A DNA stretch of 64,000 nucleotides. It comes from Streptomyces chartreusis (lineage in GTDB: Bacteria > Actinomycetota > Actinomycetes > Streptomycetales > Streptomycetaceae). The stretch spans positions 1,488,001-1,552,000 of the forward strand of contig NZ_CP023689.1 of the NCBI RefSeq assembly GCF_008704715.1, read 5' to 3'. The notes below the pieces were generated by a model. The model did no database searches. It was not told where the DNA came from and saw only the letters and a program-made list of their open reading frames with translations. Position 1 is the first letter of the stretch. Each line of letters starts with the position of its first letter. Shown in pieces: positions 34,517-42,603 of this stretch. A program made the translations under genes and the position numbers.

Positions 34517-34616
34517 TTTGGAACGTAGGCCGGTCGCACGGCAACGTCAAAGGTCAGAGGGGGTCTGCGCGGGACCCGTTTCCTCCCGTGTGGGAGGCGC
34601 AGGCTCCCAGCACAGG

Positions 34617-35546
34617 TCAGGGCCGGAGCGCGTGCGGGTCGTCCGGCGGGAGCCAGGAGTCCGGGGTGTGGATCCCGAGGTCGCCGACGGCGTCGCACAG
34701 GGCGTCGACGACGGCCAGGACGCCGGCTCGCGGTTCGTTCTCACGCCGGACCAGGGACCAGGTCCACCACACCTTCGGTCCGACGACCTCCCGGCGGACC
34801 AGGTCGGGCGGCAGCGCGGCGGTCTGCCCCTTGGGCGAGTTGACGACGGGCCGGGTACAGCGGCGGACGTGGTCGAAGAAGGCGGGTCCGGTGATGGCCC
34901 CGTCGGAGATGCGTACGGCCCGGGAGCCGGTGTCCCGCGTCAGCTCCTCGGCGTACGCGTTCCAGGACGCCCAGGACGTGACGTCGTCGTCGATCAGGAC
35001 GTCGGTGTCCCGCGCCGCCACGTCGCCGGAATCGGTGCCCTTGGCCACGGCGTAGAGCCGGTCGGCGCCGATGAGCCGGGCGCGCAGCCCGAGCCGCTTC
35101 AGGTCCTCGTTCCGCACCCAGCACACCGCGAGGTCCAGGCTGCCGTCGGCGACCCGGGCGGCCTGGGTGTGGGAGGGCGCGACCCATGCGTCGATGTGCA
35201 CCCGGGCCACCGCGGCGGTACGCGAAGTCACGTCCGTGGGGAGCCAGTTGACGTACCCCAGCCGTACGGACTCCGAGCCCGCCAGGCGTCCGGCCCGGCC
35301 CTTGAGGTCGTCGGCCCGTTCCAGCAGGGCCCGGGTGTGCGGGAGCAGGGCGGCGCCGGCCGGGGTGAGGGAGACCGAGCGGCGGTCGCGGTCGAACAGC
35401 CGCACACCCAGGTCCCGTTCCAGCGCCTTGATCTGCTGGGAGAGCGAGGGCCCGGCGATGAGCAACCGCTCGGCGGCCCGGCCGAAGTTCAGTTCCTCGG
35501 CGACGGCGACGAAGTACCGCAACTGACGCAGTTCCACGGCGGTCAT
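34617..35546 (-). CDS. LysR-family transcriptional regulator
   Basis: 309 residues. The N-terminal HTH is typical (ELRQLRYFVAVAEELNFGRAAERLLIAGPSLSQQIKALERDLG), followed by a LysR substrate-binding domain. The segment SESVRLGYVNWLPTDVTSRT opens the effector domain. ATG at 35546. It stands 150 bp upstream of the SDR gene on the same strand; no divergent intact gene is present, only a possible remnant on the plus strand. Confidence 0.88.
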   Translation of the reverse strand: MTAVELRQLRYFVAVAEELNFGRAAERLLIAGPSLSQQIKALERDLGVRLFDRDRRSVSLTPAGAALLPHTRALLERADDLKGRAGRLAGSESVRLGYVNWLPTDVTSRTAAVARVHIDAWVAPSHTQAARVADGSLDLAVCWVRNEDLKRLGLRARLIGADRLYAVAKGTDSGDVAARDTDVLIDDDVTSWASWNAYAEELTRDTGSRAVRISDGAITGPAFFDHVRRCTRPVVNSPKGQTAALPPDLVRREVVGPKVWWTWSLVRRENEPRAGVLAVVDALCDAVGDLGIHTPDSWLPPDDPHALRP

Positions 35547-35640
35547 GCTACGCGCGCTGGGAGGCTGCGCCTATCAGCAGCGAGAAAGCCGATCGTGGCA
35601 TCCGCGCAGGTGGCGGAGCCACGATGGGGGAGGTTCGGTA

Positions 35641-35864
35641 GGCGGAGGTCCGGCCTGCGCCGGGCGCAGCGCGTGCTCGCCAGATCCTGGGCCCCCTCCT
35701 GGTCGCCCCGCTGCTGCACGACGGCTACCGTCCCGCCCTGCTCCCTGGCCGCCCTCCTGGTCCTCGCCGCGGCCTCGGCCGCTGCCGTGCTGAGAATCGG
35801 GTTCCCGCACGACATGGTGGTAGTACGACATACGGTGCCCGAAGGACAGCGAGAATCGGTGTAG
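35641..35864 (+). pseudogene. Possible frameshifted remnant of a membrane-transporter C-terminus
   Basis: The 390-bp gap 35547-35936 holds no intact gene. In one plus frame it reads ARQILGPLLVAPLLHDGYRP, and after a +1 shift near 35740 it continues LAALLVLAAASAAAVLRIG and ends about 20 residues later at the stop at 35862-35864. Joined, this resembles the last transmembrane helices and tail of a transporter. No start or N-terminal part is visible. Weak evidence. Confidence 0.25.
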
Positions 35865-35936
35865 GACGTCCGGACCGCCCAGGACAGCCCCCCGTTGTCC
35901 GCTCCCCGCACTCGGCCGACCGACCAGGAGCCGCTC

Positions 35937-36551
35937 ATGAACACCGCACGGGATCTCGCGATAGTCACCCTGGACACGGCGTCGGACCACGCAGTCGAGC
36001 AAGGCGATCTGTCGCTCGCGCTCGCGGCGGCGGAGATGTTCGACCTTCTCGACGCCCACGCCCTCGTCCTGGACGGCGACCTCATCACCCCCAGCGCACA
36101 GGCGCCCACGGGTGACCGACTGCTGGACGAGGCCGCCTCGGCACTCGTACGACAGGAGCCTTACGAGTCCGTCGAGGACTGGCTGTGGCGCCGGGGCCGG
36201 GGCCTGTCCGCGGCCTACGTCGAGGATCTGGAGCGCGTGGGGCTCACGGCCCGGGCGCCGGGTCCCCGGTTCGCGCTGCGGGCCGCTCCTTCGGTGCCGG
36301 TCGACTCGGCGGCCCGACGGCAGGCGGACGAGCGCTGGACCTCGGGCGAGCCCGTCCTCGCCGCCCTGGGCACCGCCGCCGGCATCCGTGACGAGTCGGG
36401 CGAGGACGCCGAGGAAGCCGAGAAGCTCACCGACGAGACGGTCACGACCGTCCTGGCCGCACTCGGCAACGCGGTCATGGAACTGGAAGCCGTACGGCAG
36501 CGGCGGGCGATCGAGGACGCCGCGTTCGACAACGTGTGGCGGGGCTACTAG
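35937..36551 (+). CDS. GOLPH3/VPS74 (GPP34) family protein
   Basis: 204 residues of the GPP34 family: ARDLAIVTLDTASDHAVE, followed by repeated helical hairpins (GDRLLDEAASALVRQEPYESVEDWLWRRGRGL). Eukaryotic homologues bind phosphatidylinositol-4-phosphate and sort Golgi glycosyltransferases. The bacterial proteins, numerous in Streptomyces, have no established role. ATG at 35937 has CCAGGAG 6 bp upstream. It converges with the TetR gene 19 bp away. Confidence 0.82.
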   Translation: MNTARDLAIVTLDTASDHAVEQGDLSLALAAAEMFDLLDAHALVLDGDLITPSAQAPTGDRLLDEAASALVRQEPYESVEDWLWRRGRGLSAAYVEDLERVGLTARAPGPRFALRAAPSVPVDSAARRQADERWTSGEPVLAALGTAAGIRDESGEDAEEAEKLTDETVTTVLAALGNAVMELEAVRQRRAIEDAAFDNVWRGY

Positions 36552-36570
36552 GGCGATCGGGCACCGAGGC

Positions 36571-37164
36571 TCAGCGGGCGCCCAGCAGCGCGAGGCAGTT
36601 GTTCCACAGCGGGGTCAGGCGTTCCGTGCTGTTGTACAACTTCGCGAACATGACCTGGCCCTCCAGCTGGGCCACCACCGCCCGCGCCGCCTCGCGCGTG
36701 TCCGCCACGGTGACGTCGCCGCGCTCCCGGGCCTCCTTGACGACCGTCTCGACCATGTCGACCTGCGCGTCGAAGATCTCCTGAAGCCGCCGGCGGACCG
36801 CCTCGGTCTGATTGCTCAGCTCCAGCGTGAGATTCCCGAACAGGCACCCCGACACGGTCCCGCAGCCCTCCTGGACGGCCCGCTGGCCCGCCTGGGTCTC
36901 CTCGAACAGTCCCCTGAGCCGCTGCAACGGTTCGCCGTCAGCCTCCAGGACACGCGCCCAGTCGCGTCGCTGCGCCGCCCAGTGCTCGTCGACGACCGCG
37001 AGCGCGAGGGACTCCTTGGACTCGAAGAAGTAGTAGAAGCTGCCCTTCGGCACCCCGGCCGCCTTGCAGATCTCGGCCACACCCAGCGCCGAGTAGCCGC
37101 GTCCCTCGATCAGCGAGCGCGCGGCACCGAGGATCTTCTGCTTGGCATCACTGGTACGTCCCAC
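36571..37164 (-). CDS. TetR-family transcriptional regulator
   Basis: 197 residues. HTH at the N-terminus (AKQKILGAARSLIEGRGYSALGVAEICKAAGVPKGSFYYFF, family-typical of the AcrR/NemR-like group) and a C-terminal ligand domain with Cys residues in EGCGTVSGCLFGN that could sense electrophiles. GTG at 37164 is the start. Its own upstream region carries the same operator core as the SDR/SnoaL-like operon 2.7 kb away, so it probably represses both. Confidence 0.9.
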   Translation of the reverse strand: MGRTSDAKQKILGAARSLIEGRGYSALGVAEICKAAGVPKGSFYYFFESKESLALAVVDEHWAAQRRDWARVLEADGEPLQRLRGLFEETQAGQRAVQEGCGTVSGCLFGNLTLELSNQTEAVRRRLQEIFDAQVDMVETVVKEARERGDVTVADTREAARAVVAQLEGQVMFAKLYNSTERLTPLWNNCLALLGAR

Positions 37165-37183
37165 GGGACAAGTGTACGAAGTA

Positions 37184-37199
37184 CTAGACCGGTCGGCTA
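37184..37199. promoter_or_regulatory. TetR operator candidate, autoregulatory site
   Basis: CTAGACCGGTCGGCTA, 20 bp upstream of the TetR start. Its reverse complement TAGCCGACCGGTCTAG shares TAGCCGACCGGTC with the site before the SDR gene. Confidence 0.68.
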
Positions 37200-37309
37200 A
37201 AAGTCCCGGGCAGCCAGGAGTCCCGGGCGCTTGGAGTCAGGGGCACGCCAAGTCGGACCGAAGCGGCCGAGGAGCCGAAAGCAGCCGTCGGACACCGCCG
37301 AAGCCGCCG

Positions 37310-37888
37310 TCAGAGCGGCGGGAGTCCGTCGGCCTGCCGTCGTTCCAGCCGGGACATCAGGTCCACCGCGGTCGCCTTGATGGTGTCCAGGCCCGCCCTC
37401 CCCCACGGCCGCGGCTCCACGTCCACGACACACACGGTGCCCAGCGCCATCCCGGTGCTGTCGATGAGCGGCGCGCCCATGTAGGAGCGGATGCCGAACT
37501 CGTCGACGATCGGATTCCCGGCGAACCGCGGATAGTCGCAGACGTCCTCCAGGACCAACGCCTTGCGTCGCACGACCACATGGGGGCAGAACCCATGGTC
37601 TCGCTCCATATGGCGCCCCAGCTCAGGCTTGGAGTCATCGGCCCGTGTGAGGGTCACCCTGTGCTGTGCGTGCAGCCCGGCGAAGAACTGCCGGTTCTCG
37701 TCGATGAAGTTGACCATGGCGTACGGCGCCCCGGTGAGCTCGGCGAGATGGTCCGCGAAGACATCGAGGGCCGGATCGGCATGATCCCCCAGTCCCAGCC
37801 GGAGCAACCGCTGGGCGCGGGCGGGGGCCTCCTTGTCCTCGGGGGTCAGCAGCAGTCGAGCGACCGGGTGGGGTGGGCCGTAGCTCAT
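37310..37888 (-). CDS. GAF-domain protein
   Basis: 192 residues, mostly one GAF domain (FADHLAELTGAPYAMVNFIDENRQFFAGLH, FCPHVVVRRKALVLEDVCDYPRF, YMGAPLIDSTGMALGTVCVVD). Such free-standing GAF proteins bind small ligands or redox cofactors. ATG at 37888; the gene follows the conservon GTPase gene by 61 bp on the same strand, so it is probably an accessory sensor or partner of the conservon. Confidence 0.87.
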   Translation of the reverse strand: MSYGPPHPVARLLLTPEDKEAPARAQRLLRLGLGDHADPALDVFADHLAELTGAPYAMVNFIDENRQFFAGLHAQHRVTLTRADDSKPELGRHMERDHGFCPHVVVRRKALVLEDVCDYPRFAGNPIVDEFGIRSYMGAPLIDSTGMALGTVCVVDVEPRPWGRAGLDTIKATAVDLMSRLERRQADGLPPL

Positions 37889-37949
37889 GGGCGGATTCCG
37901 TCCCTGTGGGCGTACGTCATATGCGGCTCCGTGCGGGTGTGTGTTGCTG

Positions 37950-38549
37950 TCACATGTGGGCGCCATGGCTGGGCGCGGGTGCCGGTGTGTGGGCGATGAG
38001 GTGCCTCACCAGGGTGAGCAGGGTCTGCACGCCGGAGCTGGAGATCCGGGCGTCGCAGCGGACGATGGGGATCTCCGGGTCGAGGTCGATGGCGGCGCGG
38101 ACCTCCTCCGGGTCGTACCGGTAGCCGCCGTCGAACTCGTTGATCGCGACGATGAAGCCGAGACCCCGCTGCTCGAAGAAGTCGACGGCGGCGAAGCAGT
38201 CCTCGAGGCGCCGGGTGTCGGCGAGGATCACCGCGCCGAGCGCGCCTTCCGAGAGTTCGTCCCACATGAACCAGAACCGTTCCTGTCCGGGTGTGCCGAA
38301 CAGGTACAGGACGTGTTCCGGGTCGAGCGTGATGCGGCCGAAGTCCATGGCCACCGTCGTCTCGACCTTGTTCTCCACCCCTTCGAGGCTGTCGGTCGCT
38401 GCGCTGACCGTGGTGAGCAGTTCCTCCGTACTGAGCGGCGCGATCTCGCTGACCGCGCCCACGAAGGTCGTCTTGCCGACCCCGAACCCTCCCGCCACCA
38501 AGATCTTCAGTGCGGTGGGGAAGGGATCAGAGCTGTCGTCGTAGTCCAT
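37950..38549 (-). CDS. cvnD: Conservon small GTPase (CvnD-type)
   Basis: 199 residues, Ras-like bacterial GTPase of Streptomyces conservons. P-loop GGFGVGKTTF (Walker A), switch 2 LFGTPGQERFWFM, and INEFDGG in the NKxD position, as usual in this group. It likely associates with the membrane sensor kinase together with the roadblock and DUF742 proteins. ATG at 38549 lies inside the end of the DUF742 gene (23-bp overlap), confirming co-translation. Confidence 0.93.
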   Translation of the reverse strand: MDYDDSSDPFPTALKILVAGGFGVGKTTFVGAVSEIAPLSTEELLTTVSAATDSLEGVENKVETTVAMDFGRITLDPEHVLYLFGTPGQERFWFMWDELSEGALGAVILADTRRLEDCFAAVDFFEQRGLGFIVAINEFDGGYRYDPEEVRAAIDLDPEIPIVRCDARISSSGVQTLLTLVRHLIAHTPAPAPSHGAHM

Positions 38550-38898
38550 CGAGCACTGCCTCCAGAAGGGCCCGGTCTGTCGGGTTGTGGTGGAACTCGG
38601 GGGGCTTGGTGGTGAGCGCCCCGCAGTCGACGAGGTCCGACAGCAGCACCTTGGTGACCGCCGCCGGCAGCTTCAGGTGGGCTGCCACCTCGGCGACCGA
38701 GACGGGAGCACGGCACAGGTCGAGCGCCAGCTCGTGCTCGGGGCCCAGGTAGCCGAGGGGGGTCGCCCCGGTGGCCATCACCTGCGAGATGAGGTCGAGC
38801 GCGACGGTGGGACGGGTACGGCCGTTGCTGACCGTGAAAGGGCGCACCAGCCGTCCGGCCGCGTCGTCGAGCCAGGGCCCGTCGCCGGCCGCCGTCAT
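38527..38898 (-). CDS. cvnC: Conservon DUF742 protein (CvnC-type)
   Basis: 123 residues of DUF742: RLVRPFTVSNGRTRPTVALDLISQV, EHELALDLCRAPVSVAEVAAHLKLPAAVTKVLLSDL (winged-helix-like). It is a conserved partner in conservon complexes. ATG at 38898 is chosen because GAGG lies 8 bp upstream; an in-frame TTG at 38904 overlaps the roadblock stop. Confidence 0.9.
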   Translation of the reverse strand: MTAAGDGPWLDDAAGRLVRPFTVSNGRTRPTVALDLISQVMATGATPLGYLGPEHELALDLCRAPVSVAEVAAHLKLPAAVTKVLLSDLVDCGALTTKPPEFHHNPTDRALLEAVLDGLRRQL

Positions 38899-38900
38899 GT

Positions 38901-39335
38901 TCAAGGCCTCAACGCCGAGGGTTCGACGGAGTGCTGCCGGGGCGCGGTGACCAGGTACGGGCGGACGCTCTTGACCAGCATCGCCATCTCGTAGCCCAGC
39001 ACCGCCGCGTCGGCCTCACGGCCCGCCAGCACGGCCAGACAGGTGCCGGAGCCGGCCGTGGTCACGAAGAGCAGGGTCGAGTCGAGCTCCACGACGACCT
39101 GGCGGACCTCGCCCCCCTCGCCGAAGCGGACGCCGGCGCTGCGGCCGAGGGAGTACAGCCCGGAGGCCAGGGCGGCCATGTGGTCGGCGCTGTCCGGGTC
39201 GAGGCCGTGAACGGACTTCACGAGCCCGTCGCAGGAGAGCAGGACCGCGCTGGTCGTGTGCGGTACGCGCTGCACGAGGCCGCTCATCAGCCAGTCGAGA
39301 TCGGAGACATGGGCGGTCGGCGCTTCGCTCGCCAT
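38901..39335 (-). CDS. cvnB: Conservon roadblock/LC7 protein (CvnB-type)
   Basis: 144 residues of the roadblock/LC7 family: LDWLMSGLVQRVPHTTSAVLLSCDGLVKSVHGLD, ALASGLYSLGRSAG, LLFVTTAGSGTCLAVLAGREAD. It is expected to bind the conservon GTPase as a GAP-like or scaffold protein. ATG at 39335 has AAGGAG upstream; the longer frame is not supported. Confidence 0.92.
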   Translation of the reverse strand: MASEAPTAHVSDLDWLMSGLVQRVPHTTSAVLLSCDGLVKSVHGLDPDSADHMAALASGLYSLGRSAGVRFGEGGEVRQVVVELDSTLLFVTTAGSGTCLAVLAGREADAAVLGYEMAMLVKSVRPYLVTAPRQHSVEPSALRP

Positions 39336-39427
39336 GGTGGATCGACTCCTTGAGGTACGAAGGTCTGCGGGAGCGCCGGGGTTGGGGGTGGTCTCCCAGG
39401 CGGACTTCGAGCTGGTCACAGTCGTGG

Positions 39428-42049
39428 TCATCCGGCTGGAGCGCTCCCGTCAGGCCAAGTGGTGTGGTCGGTACCGGGCGCGGGCCCGGGGTGGGGCTCG
39501 GTCAAATGGGCCGGGTCCATGGGCGAGACGTCCATGGAGGGCCGGGTGGTCATGGGGGTCACGTCCATGTGGAGTCCATCCAGGGACGTCGGGCGCAGAC
39601 GTGTGGGCTGAGGTCGAGCCGCGTCGAGGCTCGTCGGCTCCGGACGGCTGGGCGCCGGGCGTACGGACTCCAGTCGGGTGGGCTGGGAGACCAGGGGGTC
39701 CGGGTGGGTCGGCTCCGGGGTGGGTGACGTGGTCTCGGACGTCGTGTGGAGTGAAGGGATGTAGGCGGGAGTGATCCCGTGGGTGATGGGGGCGATCCCG
39801 TGGGTCGTGGGGGTGTGCGCCGAATCCATGTGCCCTGCGCCCACGTAGCCCGCACCCATGTGCCCCGTGGCTGTGTGGCCGGTGCTGGCCTGCCCGGTGG
39901 TCGTGTGGCCAGTGCCGGTGCTGGTGTGACCCGAGTTCATGTGGCCCGCTGCCGTGTGGCTCGTCGGCGTGTGGCCTGTGCCCGTGCCCATGTGGTCGGC
40001 GGACATGTGGTCGGTACCCATGCGGTCAGTGCCGATACGGTCGGCGCCCACATGATCGGTACCCATGTACTCGGTGCTGGTGGGCTCGGCCCCCATGTAC
40101 CCCGCATCCACATGCTCGGCGTCCCCCCGCGCCGACTCCATGTGCTGCTGCGTCTCAGCCAGCCCGATCCCCCGTTGGAAGGCGGCCATCAGCCCCGGGT
40201 CGTGCCCGGCGAGTTGGTCGGACTCCTGCCGTGGTACGGGACCACCACGGAGTTGGGGTGCGATGTGCTCCTGGGCACGTCGGCGCGGCAGTTGGGGCTT
40301 GCCCATGGTGCCGCGGACGGTGCTGACACGCGGGGTCGGCGGCGCGCCGGCGTTCTCCTCCACGCGTCGGCGTTCGTCGGGCCTGATGCCGGGCACGGCC
40401 TCGGCCGGGTTGGCCCGTTCCTCCCGGGCGCCGCGCACGGGCAGCGGCGCCGGTCCCGCACCGTTCGCCCTCGGGACCGCACCCCTCGCACCGCCCTGCG
40501 GCGGCTCCTGCCGATGCGGTGCACCGTGCGATGCCGACGACGCCTGGGACGCTTCGCCCACGCCTCGCCGCCCACCGCTCTCAGCTGCGCCCGAAGCAGC
40601 CCCTGCCGCTGCTGCCGCCCCTGACGCCGACCCTGCCGCTGTCCCCGCCCCGGTCGCCCCGGTCCCTCCGGTCGCCCCGGCGTGCCTGCGCTGCTGAGCC
40701 GGCACCGGCCCCTGTTGCTGACGCACCTGCGGCGAGGACGGCGCGGCCTGTGCGAGAGCCTGCGCCGACATACCCGTACCGGCACCGGCGACGGCCCCTT
40801 GCTGCACCTCAGGCCCCCGCCCCGCACCCGCCCGGGCCCCGGGTTCGTCGCCCAACAGCCCCTGCGGCACGACGAGTACGGCCTGCACTCCGCCGTAGAT
40901 ATTCGTCTGGAGGCGCACATGGATGCCATGGCGCTTCGCGAGCTGCGAGACGACGAACAGGCCGATGCGTCCGTCCGCCAGCAGGCTGGCGACGTTGACC
41001 TGGTCGGGGTCGGTGAGCAGGGCGTTCATGCGGTTCTGTTCGCCGACGGGCATGCCGAGCCCGCGGTCCTCGACCTCGACGGCGAGTCCCGAGGTCACGA
41101 GGTTGGCCCGGAGCAGCACCTGGGTGTGCGGGGCGGAGAACACCGTGGCGTTCTCGACCAGTTCGGCCAGCAGGTGGATGACGTCGGCGACGGCGTGTCC
41201 GCGCAGGGTGCCGTCGATGGGCGGCACGAGCTTCACGCGCGAGTACTGCTCGACCTCGGCGATGGCGGAGCGCAGTACCTCGGTCATGGAGACGGGGTTG
41301 CTCCACTGCCGGCGGGAAACCGCGCCGCCGAGGACGGCGAGGTTCTCCGCGTGGCGGCGGATGCGGGTGGCGAGGTGGTCGACGTGGAAGAGGCCCTTGA
41401 GCAGGTCGGGGTCCTCGATCTCGTTCTCCAGCTCGTCGAGGATGGAGATCTCCCGGTGCACCAGCGACTGAAGGCGCCGGGCGAGGTTGACGAAGACCTC
41501 CAGCTTCTGTTCGCTGCCCGCCTGGCTGGAGAGCTGCGCGGCCTGGACGACGGCGGTGACGGCGCCGTCGTGGGCGCGGGCCAGATCGCCGGCGAGCAGT
41601 TCGAAGTCGTCGGCGTCCTCGGGCGGACCGCTGCGGGACTTGCGCTTCGGCGGCGCCTCGCCGCGTCTCAGTGTCTCGACCAGGGCCCGCAGATCGGCCT
41701 CGCCGCGTGCGCTGTTGCGGCGGAGCGCGCGGATGCGGTCGCTCACGGATCTGGCGGTGCGGTTGGCGGCCACGGCCGCGATCAGGATGCCGGCGAGGGT
41801 GACCGAGACCGCGCTCGCGAGCACGGCCCACACGGTGAGGCTCGGCCGGATGCCCGTGGAGCGGATCACGAACAGTACGGCCGCGCAGGCGCTGAGGGTC
41901 ACCGCGACGGGTGGCAGCACGGCCAGCCGCAGCAGTTGGGGCCGTATATGGGTCTCGGGCAGCGCGGGTGCGGTGCGGGCGGCCGGGCGCCCGTGCCGCC
42001 CGCCCTCACGGCGGTCTGCGCGTGCGGCCGGGGCGCGTAGATGAGACAT
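39428..42049 (-). CDS. cvnA: Conservon sensor histidine-kinase-like protein (CvnA-type)
   Basis: 873 residues. Two transmembrane helices lie at about 41-67 and 73-97, with almost no extracellular part. A coiled dimerisation region follows (LVHREISILDELENEIEDPDLLKGLFHVDHLATRIRRHAENL), then an HATPase_c domain with N box LAELVENATVFS, G1 VEDRGLGM and G2 GRIGLFVVSQLAKRHGI. The C-terminal ~430 residues are low-complexity: Ala/Gly/Gln-rich, then a His/Met/Thr-rich tract (about residues 640-750) and a Pro/Thr tail. ATG at 42049 with GAGGA upstream is preferred; the frame opens at 42124. Head of the cvnA-B-C-D-GAF operon. Confidence 0.9.
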   Translation of the reverse strand: MSHLRAPAARADRREGGRHGRPAARTAPALPETHIRPQLLRLAVLPPVAVTLSACAAVLFVIRSTGIRPSLTVWAVLASAVSVTLAGILIAAVAANRTARSVSDRIRALRRNSARGEADLRALVETLRRGEAPPKRKSRSGPPEDADDFELLAGDLARAHDGAVTAVVQAAQLSSQAGSEQKLEVFVNLARRLQSLVHREISILDELENEIEDPDLLKGLFHVDHLATRIRRHAENLAVLGGAVSRRQWSNPVSMTEVLRSAIAEVEQYSRVKLVPPIDGTLRGHAVADVIHLLAELVENATVFSAPHTQVLLRANLVTSGLAVEVEDRGLGMPVGEQNRMNALLTDPDQVNVASLLADGRIGLFVVSQLAKRHGIHVRLQTNIYGGVQAVLVVPQGLLGDEPGARAGAGRGPEVQQGAVAGAGTGMSAQALAQAAPSSPQVRQQQGPVPAQQRRHAGATGGTGATGAGTAAGSASGAAAAAGAASGAAESGGRRGVGEASQASSASHGAPHRQEPPQGGARGAVPRANGAGPAPLPVRGAREERANPAEAVPGIRPDERRRVEENAGAPPTPRVSTVRGTMGKPQLPRRRAQEHIAPQLRGGPVPRQESDQLAGHDPGLMAAFQRGIGLAETQQHMESARGDAEHVDAGYMGAEPTSTEYMGTDHVGADRIGTDRMGTDHMSADHMGTGTGHTPTSHTAAGHMNSGHTSTGTGHTTTGQASTGHTATGHMGAGYVGAGHMDSAHTPTTHGIAPITHGITPAYIPSLHTTSETTSPTPEPTHPDPLVSQPTRLESVRPAPSRPEPTSLDAARPQPTRLRPTSLDGLHMDVTPMTTRPSMDVSPMDPAHLTEPHPGPAPGTDHTTWPDGSAPAG
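39800..40140 (-). repeat. Degenerate His/Met-rich repeat tract inside cvnA
   Basis: Within the kinase tail the code repeats short units such as GTDHM, SADHM, GADRI, TGHTA and GAGHM many times. The DNA shows matching degenerate repeats (cat-gtg-based). At the protein level this gives closely spaced His and Met residues. It may be metal-binding or simply a flexible tract. Confidence 0.7.
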
Positions 42050-42349
42050 CGGGGTCCTCGTACTGGTCCGTCGGTCGGGGGCCCGGGGGTGCGCGCGGTC
42101 CGCGCGGCCCGGGGCGTGCGCCATGGCGATGTCGGTCGACAGAGCTGACGAATTCGGCTCCGCGTCGCCCGACGGACACTGACAGTAGTCGCCTTCGCAT
42201 CAAGTGCGGTGGGCAGTTGACAAACTCCCGCAGCGAGCGTCCCGCTCTGGTATGAGGTCTCGCACGGCAGACCGATAACCCATCACGTCGTTCCCTCACA
42301 AGGAGCAATCGAACGATCGGACCTGGTCAGAAGCGGTCACGGGAAAACG
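42050..42349. other. Upstream region of the conservon, no gene seen
   Basis: No frame here has coding character. The region should hold the promoter of the minus-strand conservon operon. TTGTCA on the minus strand near 42220 is a possible -35, but no convincing -10 is seen at proper spacing. Confidence 0.4.
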
Positions 42350-42386
42350 CCGAGGGGCGGGGCACTTTCCGTACCCCGCCCCTCGG
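42350..42386 (-). terminator. 13-bp GC hairpin upstream of the conservon
   Basis: CCGAGGGGCGGGG (42350-42362) and CCCCGCCCCTCGG (42374-42386) pair perfectly, 11-base loop, followed on the minus strand by CGTTTTCCC. It would insulate the conservon from transcription coming from the metallo-hydrolase gene. Confidence 0.72.
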
Positions 42387-42542
42387 CCCAGCCTCGATCC
42401 CCGACCCCCGACCGCGCCGGTGGGGACGTTTCAGCACCTCACACGCCCACCGCGCCGACCCCCAGAGCATCACGGACAGTAGCGGCGCGCGGTGTCACGC
42501 AAGTGCCCAGACACACCCCTGCGCGCCCCGCGTGAAATGCCG

Positions 42543-42579
42543 CATGGGGGCGCGAGTGATGATCACTCACGCCCCCATG
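42543..42579. terminator. 37-bp palindrome after the metallo-hydrolase gene
   Basis: CATGGGGGCG (42543-42552) pairs with CGCCCCCATG (42570-42579); inside, GAGTGAT pairs with ATCACTC after one mismatch. It lies 25 bp past the stop of the minus-strand metallo-hydrolase and is a likely terminator. Confidence 0.65.
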
Positions 42580-42603
42580 GGTCGTTCCTCTACGGCGGTC
42601 GCG

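Noticed and set aside
34518..35864. 448-codon plus frame across the LysR gene
   Set aside because: Most of it is antisense to LysR. Only its last ~60 codons outside LysR show membrane-like character, recorded separately as a possible remnant.
39800..40140. CRISPR-like or satellite repeat
   Set aside because: The repetition follows codons of the cvnA frame, units are short and degenerate, and there are no regular spacers.
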